From: Lepidostoma basale | Taxonomy: Eukaryota > Arthropoda > Insecta > Trichoptera > Lepidostomatidae | Direction: 5' to 3' | Length of the DNA: 64,000 bases | NCBI GenBank assembly: GCA_022606425.2 | Contig: JAHDVF020000897.1 | Location: forward strand, 1 to 64,000 | Shown here: positions 43,301 to 50,854 of the stretch, piece by piece | How positions within the stretch are numbered: position 1 is the stretch's first letter | Layout of the letters: each line of letters starts with the position of its first letter | The notes under the pieces: generated by a model | What the model saw: the letters and a program-made list of their open reading frames with translations, nothing else | What the model was told of the DNA's origin: nothing | Databases searched by the model: none | Program-made: the position numbers and the translations under genes

Positions 43301-44243
43301 TATCTTTTTAACAATTTTTCCCTCATCCATTCGTTCCATGTGTCCAAACCATCTTAGTGACCCTTTCTTGATTTTATTTATCATGCATTCATCCGCCTTA
43401 CATTCCTTTCATACTTCATCATGAGATATTCTATCATACATTGTTTTTTCGCACATTCTTCTTAGTGACCTCATTTCTACGGCATTTATCCTACTTTCAT
43501 CCTTCTTTTGCCAACTCCAAGCTTCATTTTCATACATAAGGATCGGGACTAGAACTCCATTATGCACTGCCTTGCTTCAGTCGATATTATTTCTATTTGC
43601 GGTAATGACTTTGAGTGCACCATTTACGAGTATTTTGTTTCCAGCTCCAACCCTTCTTCCGATATCTTTCTCCATGTTTCCATCTCTTGTAAACATGTTT
43701 CCCAGGTAGACAAATTCGGTAACTTGCTAACTAATAAACATATATGTTTAGTTAATTCACACGAAAGAAATCGTCAGTTTTCCTACTAACTAACTAACTA
43801 ACCATCACGCCGTCTCCCCGGAGGGGTAGGCAGAAAGAATAAGTATAAATAAATAAATGACCAAATTAATCAATTACTGAAAGGCGGCCATGTTCGAAAT
43901 AGGAACAATTGACGAGCGCGCATGTCACGATGTATGAATGTAGAAGAGCCGCGAAAATTATGCCAGAATAGAACAATATGGCGATCCATCTTCTCTACCT
44001 ACTCCTCCAGGGAAACGGCATTATGGTTAGTTAGTTAATTAGTTTAGATTTTAAAATAGATGGTCCAATTGATGGAAGGCAGGCCAACATTCGGCCGATT
44101 TGCGCGGTTTGATATTCCTGTTCTAATCGAGTTTTTTTTAATATGTTTTAGGTTCTCTTGGATATCCTGTCAAGGAAGACACTCCACGCGTTGCCAGGAG
44201 TCTCGATGCCAAAAAACACAAAGAATCACAGAAGAACAATTGA
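37239..44243 (+). CDS. pban: DH/PBAN-like pyrokinin (PRL-amide) neuropeptide precursor, five coding exons
   Basis: Coding exons are 37239-37370, 37830-38055, 39617-39746, about 41335-41459 and 44152-44243. Every junction is GT-AG and the phases agree (0, 1, 2, 1). The precursor is about 205 residues: a signal peptide, then amidated peptides ending in PRL before GKR or GR sites. These are GNPGMWFGPRL (diapause-hormone/tryptopyrokinin type), a short RFTPRL or FTPRL, HVEFVPRL (longer if the single Arg is not cut) and one ending SGVPPFAPRL (PBAN position). The order and the tail RVARS match insect DH-PBAN precursors. Such peptides act on pyrokinin receptors in pheromone production, diapause or gut muscle. 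No FPRV peptide is present, which argues against the capa gene. The symbol is by homology. Confidence 0.88.
37515..37750 (-). mobile_element. LINE-A 3' fragment and LINE-E-like scrap in intron 1
   Basis: 37515-37650 is LINE-A minus (ACATCACGCCGTTTC, CACACTACTTGCTCCTGACA). 37655-37750 contains GACCTATGTGGTCTGTTCTC, as in the LINE-E-related ends at 36870 and 55105. Confidence 0.6.
37830..38055 (+). CDS. pban: pban-like exon 2: WFGPRL-amide peptide
   Basis: Acceptor TTCGTTTAG|ATT, donor ACGG|GTGAAA. It encodes CCLPENLQSLQKCLEKR, then GNPGMWFGPRL with Gly for amidation and KR for cleavage. A spacer peptide follows (ALQRLLLEALVANDPKAIEE), in the place of the corresponding helical spacer in moth PBAN precursors. 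Confidence 0.9.
38265..38580 (-). mobile_element. LINE C-terminal fragment in intron 2
   Basis: The minus frame reads TRNCDRYHLPNARTKTGQSR, then NNGLKLYNELPKDTRSL, the C-terminal pattern of a non-LTR reverse transcriptase protein. The family is not otherwise seen in the window. Confidence 0.55.
38610..39010 (-). mobile_element. LINE-G C-terminal fragment with GAA tail
   Basis: The minus frame reads LRVTERAMLGISLRDRVSND, ATLKWQWAGHVVRSSDEKCT, RSAGQPQLQWKDDLNRHVGI and WMQSAQDRVRHLSRSGRK. The tail is at 38616-38632. Confidence 0.82.
39182..39461 (+). mobile_element. LINE-A fragment in intron 2
   Basis: It reads [56 protein letters not shown], cut at GRPR. Confidence 0.85.
39462..39595 (-). repeat. 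Foldback-family arm
   Basis: GGCTTAACCCAACCAATGAC to TGAAGATACAATTA. It lies 21 bp before exon 3. Confidence 0.65.
39617..39746 (+). CDS. pban: pban-like exon 3: FTPRL and VEFVPRL peptides
   Basis: Acceptor GAAG|GTACT, donor GACAG|GTAACT. It encodes TKRRFTPRLGR, ESGELDARHVEFVPRLGR, then ELALSYPPSPYAD. Two amidated PRL peptides lie only 18 residues apart. They fill the positions of the alpha and beta peptides of moth PBAN precursors (FTPKL and FIPRL types). Confidence 0.9.
39818..40446. mobile_element. Miniature piggyBac element (629 bp) in intron 3
   Basis: The inverted ends CCCTTACCACTCC are perfect over 13 bp and are flanked on both sides by TTAA (39814-39817, 40447-40450), the piggyBac target. 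Inside, next to the ends, are further related blocks (TGTCAGCCAACTC and GTCGGCTGGCATTCGAC). Only the C-terminal tail of a transposase remains. Confidence 0.92.
39979..40191 (-). pseudogene. piggyBac transposase C-terminal cysteine-rich domain
   Basis: The last 60-70 residues read KDCTVCSNRKIPGGRRETVW, FCETCSRKPGLHPGDCF and KKYHTMQHYK, then a stop. The Cys pairs (CxxC, CxxC), LHPGxCF and YH are the cross-brace zinc ligands of piggyBac transposases, which bind the element's own ends. The catalytic DDD core is deleted. Keeping exactly this DNA-binding part beside intact ends is typical of an internally deleted derivative. Confidence 0.88.
40540..40697 (+). mobile_element. LINE-B fragment
   Basis: LRQRQHQLFYTPSRRTNLPL-type sequence, then VMPVRKAFQ, the same variant as 1873-2137. 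Confidence 0.65.
40700..41225 (-). mobile_element. LINE-D C-terminal fragment
   Basis: The minus frame reads IFSSSVKSVLLYGCETWKST, NRCLRSIFKIYWSQTVSNAV, IREQVARRKWQWIGHTLRRN and RGRPRATWRRTLQDAVKAAG. Confidence 0.88.
41335..41459 (+). CDS. pban: pban-like exon 4: PPFAPRL peptide
   Basis: Acceptor TTTTTCAG|TGATTT, donor TACA|GTAAGT. It encodes DLTPIPLLFGR, then a long peptide whose active end is SGVPPFAPRLGR, then QLVDLY. PPFAPRL-amide is the form I associate with tenebrionid pyrokinins. LLFGR is a further possible amidation site (see findings). The start base was set by codon phase and could be off by one. Confidence 0.88.
41490..42220 (+). mobile_element. LINE-B, longest coding fragment (intron 4)
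   Basis: A 239-codon frame reads FNVSKCAMLSFTRALRTVYH, VSTMKDLGLIYERRLTFPAH, NALVRSRLESGSVICSL, LERVQKKILRYLYMREYG, LIRGYFENSAVLEG and [29 protein letters not shown] and KDLGLIY follow the catalytic core of a non-LTR reverse transcriptase; the core itself is missing. Confidence 0.85.
42225..42385 (-). mobile_element. LINE-G-related fragment
   Basis: The complement of CTGATTCCCAACATTGCTGC and AGACAACGTTATAGTTTC resembles the MLGIS-RDR and VTLS-KQS regions of the LINE-G copy. Weak. Confidence 0.45.
42386..42815 (+). mobile_element. LINE-A fragment
   Basis: The frame reads [75 protein letters not shown] and [10 protein letters not shown]. Confidence 0.85.
42816..43062 (+). mobile_element. LINE-B 3' terminus
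   Basis: GATATGGACATTTTCAGTGT through TGTGTCCAAATGAGTCGCC to ATGTATAAATAAAATA. It joins LINE-A at both sides. Confidence 0.7.
43063..43735 (-). mobile_element. LINE-A copy
   Basis: The minus frames read [40 protein letters not shown], upstream RRMCEKT and GSxAWSWQKKDES. The tail is TAAC repeats at 43062-43080. Confidence 0.82.
43785..44050. mobile_element. Two LINE-A 3' ends (minus then plus)
   Basis: 43785-43845 is a minus-strand terminus with TAAC repeats. 43858-44050 is a plus-strand fragment (WHDQINQ region lost, terminus GAAACGGCATTATGG, GTTA tail). Confidence 0.7.
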
Positions 44244-44343
44244 ATTACTTGCAAAATACCGATCCCTATGTAACGTACAAGCGAAAAATATAAAAATATT
44301 ATTAAATATTATAAATAATATAATAAAAATGGTTATATTTTAA
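44152..44343 (+). CDS. pban: pban-like exon 5 and 3'UTR
   Basis: Acceptor ATGTTTTAG|GTTCTC. Coding runs to TGA at 44241-44243: SLGYPVKEDTPRVARSLDA, then a basic tail KKHKESQKNN. The RVARS site matches the C-terminal tail of moth PBAN precursors. A poly-A signal AATAAA is at 44322-44327. The residue split by intron 4 is Ser (A+GT). Confidence 0.85.
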   Translation, partial: VLLDILSRKTLHALPGVSMPKNTKNHRRTIELLAKYRSLCNVQAKNIKILLNIINNIIKMVIF

Positions 44344-44434
44344 AAATTTTACTCATTTCATTATTTTACTGTGGTGTATTCAAATGTTAAATCACCTTAT
44401 TATTATTAAAATTTAAAACACTGTTAAAATATCA

Positions 44435-44612
44435 CAAACAAACAAACCATCACGCCGTTTCCCTGCAGGGGTAGGCAGAGAGAATGGACCGCCACAGTAC
44501 TCTATCCTGGCAAACCTCTCTAGCTTCCTCCACATTCATACAACGAGTCATACAAGCACGTCGATTCCTCCGACTTATAACATGACCAACCTTTAAAATT
44601 TGATTAATTATC
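44435..44612 (-). mobile_element. LINE-A 3' fragment
   Basis: ACAAACCATCACGCCGTTTC, then the minus-strand SRRNRRA-type region. The TTG-type tail is at 44430-44450. Confidence 0.75.
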
Positions 44613-44880
44613 ACAATTTCTTTTTATTTACTGAGAGAGTTGCGACAGCTGTTTCGCCAACCTATTTTGGCATCATCAGGTGTTACAATAAACTAAGTTT
44701 GTTAATTGAGTTTATTGTAACACCTGATGATGCCAACATCGGTTGGCGAAACAGCTGTCGCGACTCTCTCAGTGAATAAAAAGAAATTGTGACATTATAA
44801 CAGTGTTTTAAATTTTAACAGTAATAATGTTGAAGTATCATAATGTTTCGGCCAAAACAATGGACTATTTAAATCACTTT
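44613..44880. repeat. Penelope-like inverted repeat with hammerhead-ribozyme-like motifs
   Basis: Two arms of about 80 bp face each other around 44700. Each contains the hammerhead core order. On plus: CTGATGA (44724-44730), a hairpin TGCCAAC-ATC-GGTTGGC, GAAA (44748-44751), then CAGCTGTC. On minus the mirror core starts at 44679. The short stem III (A-U and C-G closing AGCU) is the form known from Penelope-like elements. The downstream block (GAAGTATCATAATGTTTCGG to about 44880) also flanks the copy near 62640-63345. Stem I pairs poorly, so activity is doubtful. Confidence 0.65.
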
Positions 44881-45034
44881 ATATATATTTTTTGGTATAA
44901 CTGTATTTTATTTTGAAGCCATGTTAAAATACAATAAAATGAACATTATTAAATCTAAAATATACACAATCAACGCATTTCCCCCCCTCCTATCAAACGT
45001 AGACCGGTCCGCGGAGATAAAAAGGTTGGGGAGC

Positions 45035-45182
45035 ACTGGTCTAGGGGATAGAACGCTTGGCTCCTGATCCAGGGGACATGGGTTCAAGCCTGGACACGAC
45101 CGGATTCCTTCATCATAATAATGAGCTATTTTCTGCTCACATTGAAGATTGTAAAATATATTTTAATAACATCCATATTGCT
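45035..45182 (+). mobile_element. SINE-2, tRNA-derived
   Basis: A-box TGGTCTAGGGGATAGAACG, B-box GGGTTCAAGCC, then the shared body. It is truncated before the A tail. 44881-45034 and 45183-45209 show nothing. Confidence 0.8.
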
Positions 45183-45209
45183 ATCTTTAAAAATATATAA
45201 TATATAAAA

Positions 45210-45430
45210 TATGGGAGTCGAGTCAGACTGAGGAAAACATGGCATGACCAAATTAATAAAATTTTAAAGGTTGGTCATGTTAGAAGTCGGAGGAATCGAC
45301 GTGCGTATATGACTCGTTGTATGAATGTGGAGGAAGCTAGAGATGTTTTTCAGGATAGAGTAGTGTAGCGGTCCATTCTCTCTGCCTACCCCTGCGGGGA
45401 AACGGCGTGATGGTTTGTATGTATGTATGT
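45210..45430 (+). mobile_element. LINE-A 3' fragment with GTAT tail
   Basis: [24 protein letters not shown] coding, terminus GAAACGGCGTGATGG, then GTATGTATGTATGTATGTA. This tail unit is unique in the window. Confidence 0.8.
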
Positions 45431-45509
45431 ATGTACAAAAATATATGAAAATAAAATATATTACTTCTTTATTCGCTAACACATTGTATTATGGATTCAC
45501 ATTTGAATA

Positions 45510-45835
45510 TATCTTAAAAACATTGTAACACTTTTTTGCACTTTTCACTTATATGTTTTGGACAGTTGACATCCTTCATCAGTGTAAAAAAAATACCTCA
45601 AAAATACAATGCTTATCAAAATTCCAAAGTAATACCTACATAAATACAATAATTAATACGAATATTTACCATCGCTAGTTTTTTTATTTTTTTTTATTTA
45701 ATTTTATTTTATGGGAATGACATCTTCGCCTTTCTAAGACATTAACAAAGCATTTGTTAATGCCTTAGCTAGGTTAAAGTTTCATTTCAACAAAATAAAA
45801 TAAAACTTCTATAAAACAAATGTTTTCAATCAAAA
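45510..45835. repeat. Penelope-like terminal repeats, degraded
   Basis: 45535-45590 on minus reads CTGATGAAGGATGTC...TCCAAAACATATAA (the hammerhead order with GAAA changed to AAAA). 45705-45815 is an inverted pair around ATGGGAATGACATCTTCGCC, related to 51585-51710. Confidence 0.45.
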
Positions 45836-45899
45836 TGGATTTTTACAACTATATTCAAGAAACATTAAATATAAAAATTCACTTTCGTAATTGACAAAT

Positions 45900-46225
45900 G
45901 GGAGAAATAAAGATGATATCAGATAAAATTCTAAGATATTGCTTGAGGAATACCATAATTAGAGATATGTGATGCTGAGGGCGTCGTAAGATGGAGTAGA
46001 CAGCGAAGAAGGGACTGGTATGACGTTCATGTCCAAAGAATGGACACCACCAGACTCTCCTATATTGCACGTAATCAGCCTCACGGGACACGTCCTCTTG
46101 GAAGACCTCCTAAAATATTGAAGAACATTCGGAAATCCGTCTCACACTTGGAGCAACTTCTAGATAACAGACTACATTTATGTCTAATGCAAGGAAATGA
46201 AGAAGAAAAAACTTACAGTATTTAA
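45900..46225 (+). mobile_element. LINE-E-related fragment
   Basis: Frames read RNTIIRDM, VVRWSRQRRDWYDVHVQRMD-type and TTRLSYIARNQPHGTRPLGR, then PPKILKNIRKS and a GAAGAAGAAAAAA tail. Confidence 0.75.
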
Positions 46226-46264
46226 TACTTTCTTTAATATCATTCGTGTATTTTGAGTTTAAAT

Positions 46265-46778
46265 CAAAATGATCGCCATCTCTCCGAAGGGATACGTAAA
46301 AAGAATAGACTGCCACACCTTTCTTTCCTGACATATTTCTCTCACTTTCTCAACATTCATACATCGTGTCATACACGTACGAGTATGTCGATTTCTCCGA
46401 CTCCGCACGTCTATGACATTCAAAATTAGATTTATTTGATCCTCGACGTTTTCCTCGGTCTTCCTTCTATTTCTATTTCCGTTTACATCGTTAACATATA
46501 ACATACTTATTTTACCATGCTTTCTTCATTCATTATTTCCATTTGTCAAAACCATCTTAATGATTCTTTCATTATTTTGTTAACACTTTCATTGGCACCA
46601 CGTTCACTTCTTATAGTGACATTTGACACCATCATATTATACAGATCTATACAAATTCGTCTAAGAGATCTCATTTCTACTGCATTTATTATTTTTTCAT
46701 ACTTCTTTTGTTCATTTCCAGAGGGATCAGTACGAAAACACCATTGTGCACTGCCATCTAAGCTATTTTGGATTTATA
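46265..46778 (-). mobile_element. LINE-A copy, degraded
   Basis: A minus strand from the TCTCCGAAGGGATACG terminus to the HNGVLVPT-type region near 46740, many frame breaks. Confidence 0.75.
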
Positions 46779-47041
46779 ACATTTGATTATGCCTTTCAAA
46801 CATGTCCCATAAAACTTTAAGAAAATAAATAATGTTTTCATTCAAATTCAATATTTAAAAACTTTAAAGTATATTTTTTCTACGCTCTGATAATTATGTA
46901 AATGTTTACAGAATACTAATTAGACACATTAACGAAGAAACGCGTTAAATGCGCATTTAAAAACCAGATTTCCAGCAATCGAAAGTGTATCTTCATAATC
47001 AATTACGTCCAATGACAGAACAATCAACATTTTTTCTAAGG
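46779..47041. other. No recognisable feature
   Basis: A/T-rich. No ORF or repeat recognised. Confidence 0.4.
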
Positions 47042-47049
47042 TCGCGAAC

Positions 47050-47779
47050 TAGGGATGTGCGATCCGCTCACGAGTCGACTCAAAGAGTCGACTCACTTTG
47101 GTGAGCGGTTGAGCGATGATCCTTAAAAAAAGAGCGGCAGCTCAATGATCCGTTGGGTGAATCGTTCGACTCTTTTTAGTGAGCTGTTCAGGGATCTGAG
47201 TCGGTTTCGCTCAACAAAGTGAGCCGATTCATTTTCGGCAATCGAAATCAAAAATTTTTGGTCGAGGAGCAAAAAAAAAAAAAAAGGTCACCAATAATTT
47301 TTTCCGGCAATCGAAACTAAAATTTTTGGCTGAGGAGCAAAAAAAAAAAAAAAGGTAACCAATAATTTTTTTCGGCAATCGAAATCAAAATTTTTGGTCG
47401 AGGAGCAAAAAAAAAAAGGTCACCAATAATTTTTTCCGGCAATCGAAACTAAAATTTTTGGCCGAGGAGCAAAAAAAAAAAAAAAGGTCACCAATAATTT
47501 TTTCCGGCAATCGAAACTAAAATTTTTGGCTGAGGAGCAAAAAAAAAAAAAAAAGGTCACCAATAATTTTTTTCGGCAATCGAAATCAAAATTTTTGGTC
47601 GAGGAGCAAAAAAAAAAAAAAGGTCACCAATTGTGAACCGTGGATCGTTAAAAAGAGTCGGCTCACTTTGCAAAACGACTCATCTCAGCGAGTCGTGAGT
47701 CGACTCAAAGAGTCGACTCACTTTACTGAGCGATTCGTTCAGATCAGATCCCTGAGATGAGTCGTTTTGCGCATCCCTA
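47050..47779. mobile_element. hAT-type non-autonomous element carrying a minisatellite
   Basis: The ends read TAGGGATGTGC and, inverted, TAGGGATGCGC. They are flanked by the perfect 8-bp duplication TCGCGAAC (47042-47049, 47780-47787), diagnostic of hAT. Inside, both sides carry clusters of the palindrome GAGTCGACTC with CACTTTG. The middle is a tandem array. There is no transposase. Confidence 0.9.
47232..47632. repeat. Minisatellite, six units of 64-69 bp
   Basis: The units begin CGGCAATCGAAA at 47236, 47304, 47373, 47437, 47504 and 47573. Each has AATTTTTGG, GAGGAGC, a run of 10-16 A, then GGTCACCAATAA. Units alternate between a GAAATCAAAA/GGTCGAGG type and a GAAACTAAAA/GGCTGAGG type, which suggests growth by duplicating two units at a time. 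Confidence 0.93.
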
Positions 47780-47787
47780 TCGCGAAC

Positions 47788-47940
47788 GGTAAACGGTAAC
47801 CACATTAAACTTGTAAATTTTTATTATTGCCATAGTTAAAATTCTCGCTACTTCGCGGAAAACTTGATTACAAAACACCTGTTTATAGAATTTAAGAATC
47901 TGCTTTTATTATATTTAGTATTTTAATAAGATATTACATA
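47788..47940. other. No recognisable feature
   Basis: A short A/T-rich spacer without motif. Confidence 0.4.
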
Positions 47941-48140
47941 TATACAGGACTACCTTGAAAAACTCATCATCATCAAGTGCCGCTGGTCCGATCAAGTCAG
48001 GAATCTGACAGGTCTCTCATTGACTGCAGCCTGGAGACTGACGGGTGACAGAAGCGCATACCGTGCCATGGTTAATGGTTTACATGATGGACACGACCCT
48101 CAATCATGAGGAATACGACTGCGAAGAAGTAGTATTCTAT
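47941..48140 (+). mobile_element. LINE-I C-terminal fragment
   Basis: The frame reads IIIKCRWSDQVRNLTGLSLT, AAWRLTGDRSAYRAMVNGLH and DGHDPQS, then CGAAGAAGTAG. It is the terminal segment of a LINE ORF2. Confidence 0.7.
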
Positions 48141-48286
48141 ATAGGGAGTTGATAATCTTTACAAAAAACATCAAATGTTATCAATTATATATAATCATTT
48201 TTTAATTGTACCGGGTTAGGCCCCCCGACGTTAGCGTTCTCTATGACTTTGTGTGCTTTGAATTCTTTCTCACCATAGTGATTTCC

Positions 48287-48760
48287 TAGAAAGAGTTACT
48301 GGAGTTTTCCAATTCATTTGGCCCCAATTCATTACAGCTTCGAAGAGATCATCTCATTACCCATTTCTTTAAATTAATCAGGGGATATTTCGAGAACTCG
48401 GCCGTGCTAGAGGATGTTGGTCTTTTTGTCCCTGATAGATTTCTCCGACATCGACAGCACAGATTGTTTTACCTACCGGCCACCAGAACCAATCTGCCTC
48501 TGATGACACCAGTGGGAAGAGCAATTAGTCTGCTGGACGCAGACTCCTCGGAGATAGACGTCTTTCATATTAGTGAAGGTACGTTCAGGAGACAAATACT
48601 CTTGACTTTAGAAAGTGTCTTGTATTCCTAATGTCGAATGCGTTCCTGGTACTATGTTGTATTTTTATAATATTTTATCTGTACTCAATAGATGCCTTAA
48701 ACATTTTTCTGTTTGTAATGCCTTTTGAGTTAATAAACTGATTTGATTTGATTTGAATTG
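48287..48760 (+). mobile_element. LINE-B insertion at the edge of a host exon
   Basis: Coding: [58 protein letters not shown] and ILLTLESVLYS. The tail is TGATTTGATTTGAATTGG. The flanks share AGTGATTTCC (about 48277-48286 and 48761-48770), a likely target duplication. Confidence 0.75.
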
Positions 48761-48767
48761 GAGTGAT

Positions 48768-49066
48768 TTCCCACTGCTTTCTCCAAGGATTTTCTGTAGC
48801 AACTTTCCTTTATCTGGTGGGTCATGTTTTTTTGGCGCTGAAGACACCCCATACACCTTCTTCCTGCCTGCTATGAACTGATGGTAAGGCCAGTAATCGT
48901 ATTGCCCAGGACTCACGAGAACCACTCTAGGACGCCAGGGAGTCGGACTTACTGGAAGTCTTACTGTTGTCATGCAAGGTGGCATTTCACTGCATTTTAT
49001 AGGTACATGCCTTCCAAAAGGCCATATCCCACCGCGGCACAACCAAGAATTCGACTGCTAATCTAA
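48768..49066 (-). pseudogene. Unknown host exon, possibly broken by LINE-B
   Basis: The minus strand is open from an acceptor-like GATTAG at about 49067. It encodes SWLCRGGIWPFGRHVPIKC, SEMPPCMTTVRLPVSPTPW, RPRVVLVSPGQYDYWPYHQF, GRKKVYGVSSAPKKHDPPDK and LLQKILGESSGKSL. The composition and codon use look like a host gene, unlike nearby LINEs. Immediately after GESSGKSL the sequence enters LINE-B. Beyond the LINE the pre-insertion sequence would read a stop (CTA TGG TGA) or a donor (CTATG|GTGAGA). The insertion thus either appends LINE residues or removes the exon from its donor. I do not recognise the protein. Confidence 0.45.
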
Positions 49067-49159
49067 TGGTTTTAATATGTAGTTTAAATTAACTACTGCA
49101 CACGTATGTATTAAAATAATCAACATTGCATTGTAATTTTAAAAATACACATTTTCAGT

Positions 49160-49625
49160 ATAAATGCGTATTCCCATTGTTTCGTTATTGGTATTAAATT
49201 CAGGATGTATGAAGAATTCATTTTGGAAAAACCCTGACATTAAGATCAGCAGCAAAGTGAGAATCTATAAGACTTGTGTGCGACCTATCATGACATATGG
49301 GATCGAGTGCAGTGCGGACACCACAATCACAAAAAAAAACGAGTTCAGAGTGTCAGAAATGAAGATGCTCAGATATATATCTGGCAAGACACTGCAAGAG
49401 AAGATAAGGAATACACGGATAAGGGAGATATGCGAGGTCCGGGATGTCGTTAGGTGGGGAAGGCAAAGGAGAAGATACTGGTATGCACACGTGAGGAGAA
49501 TGGATCCATCCAGACTCCCCTTCATTGTGTTGCACGGCCAACTCCAAAGAGATGGGACCACCAAAGAGATGGGAGTCGACCTTGCAGGAAGCCAATTCCT
49601 CTTAAGAAATAGGACACTAGGCCTA
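49160..49625 (+). mobile_element. LINE-E-related C-terminal fragment
   Basis: The frame reads VRIYKTCVRPIMTYGIECSA, SEMKMLRYISGKTLQEKIRN, REICEVRDVVRWGRQRRRYW and AHVRRMDPSRLPFI. Truncated 5'. 49626-49925 shows nothing. Confidence 0.85.
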
Positions 49626-49929
49626 CACTAATAATAATAATATTAATAAGATTCCAGTAAGATAGGTACCTATAGGAGACTAATTATATTCTGAACATGA
49701 TCGTTTTTCTGATCGTTTATATTTTTATTAATTAAACTATATTCGGCAGCAAATACTTTAGATTTTATATGCGTCATTAAAGTCACTAAAATCGTAACCC
49801 TTATAAACATTATTATGGCAGGAAACTAGTTTTCTCTTAAACCTTTACATTTAGAGATATTACAGTATATATTGCTTTGCACTGGTTCCGAAGAAAACTT
49901 CAACTCATCGTCAACTACAATACTTTTCG

Positions 49930-50460
49930 TTCATTTATTTATTTATAAAGATTACAAACATTACAGATGCGTGCAATTCGTCTGCAACCTCAAAATTCCA
50001 TAATAAGATATATTTTCAAAATAACATCTAAAAAAAAAATTAACAAAATATATACTCGTAAATATTACAGCATCAGAGATAACAATCACAACATTGATAT
50101 TGCATCCCTAAGGCAACTCACACTATCACGAAATATGTCGACCTCCGAGGCGATCCGATTAAGCAATGAGATTGCTCTACCCACAGGCATAACCATTCGC
50201 AGGTTGGTTCTGCAGCGCCGCAAATAAAACAATCTGTGCTGTCTTTGACAAAGGTAATTATTATTAAAGGTAATAAATTATCAGGGACAAATAGACCTAC
50301 ATCACTCAGGACCTCCGAGTTTGTAATATATGGCCGCCAATCAGCTGAAAGAAGTGAACTCCCGAGTGGATATTCCTCCTTCTCTCCAATGATTGGTAGC
50401 TTAGCATACCTAGCAAGAATTCAGTCGGATAGAGCCATGGATTGTATCTGCCCGTAAATT
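49930..50460 (-). mobile_element. LINE-B 3' part (uninterrupted relative of 19158-19890)
   Basis: From the 3' end ATTTATTTATAAAGATTACA through the C-terminal [17 protein letters not shown] antisense region to [13 protein letters not shown] (antisense). It shows the empty SINE-1 site near 50165-50175. Confidence 0.75.
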
Positions 50461-50854
50461 CGTCTGTACGCATTAGGATTCAATGCGAATCTACTAATTA
50501 TAATCAACATTAAATATTCAATACGAAGTTTTCCACAATTGTTCTTGAATTAAATTCACTTAACCATAATAAATAATAATCGTTGTAAAAGCAATGGATG
50601 AAATCAACTTTTCCTTGGAACTAAGAAGTTTCAAATCTATCGCGCAAGCGAGCTGGGACAGGAATGTGGCGAAATTTATTTATTTAGTTGGCAACATTCG
50701 TATGTCAAAGTTTTTCAATGAAGTTTTTGCTGTCATGCTATAATATTGTACTACGGCACAACATTGTACCTTGTGAACTTTGATATTCCGCTTATTAAAT
50801 ATTCCACAAGCTTAACTTATTCGCTGTCGATTCTTCAGCCAGGGATTGGGCAAA
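50461..50854 (+). promoter_or_regulatory. Presumed 5' region of the aconitase/IRP1 gene
   Basis: Unique-looking sequence precedes the predicted ATG with no transposon match. I see no clear TATA or initiator. Promoter function is inferred from position only. Confidence 0.3.

Noticed and set aside
37239..44243. Assignment as capa gene
   Set aside because: The WFGPRL peptide occurs in both precursors, but no FPRV periviscerokinin is encoded and the remaining peptides and tail follow the DH-PBAN order.
47232..47632. CRISPR-like array
   Set aside because: The units are directly adjacent 64-69 bp repeats with no spacers, in a eukaryotic hAT element.
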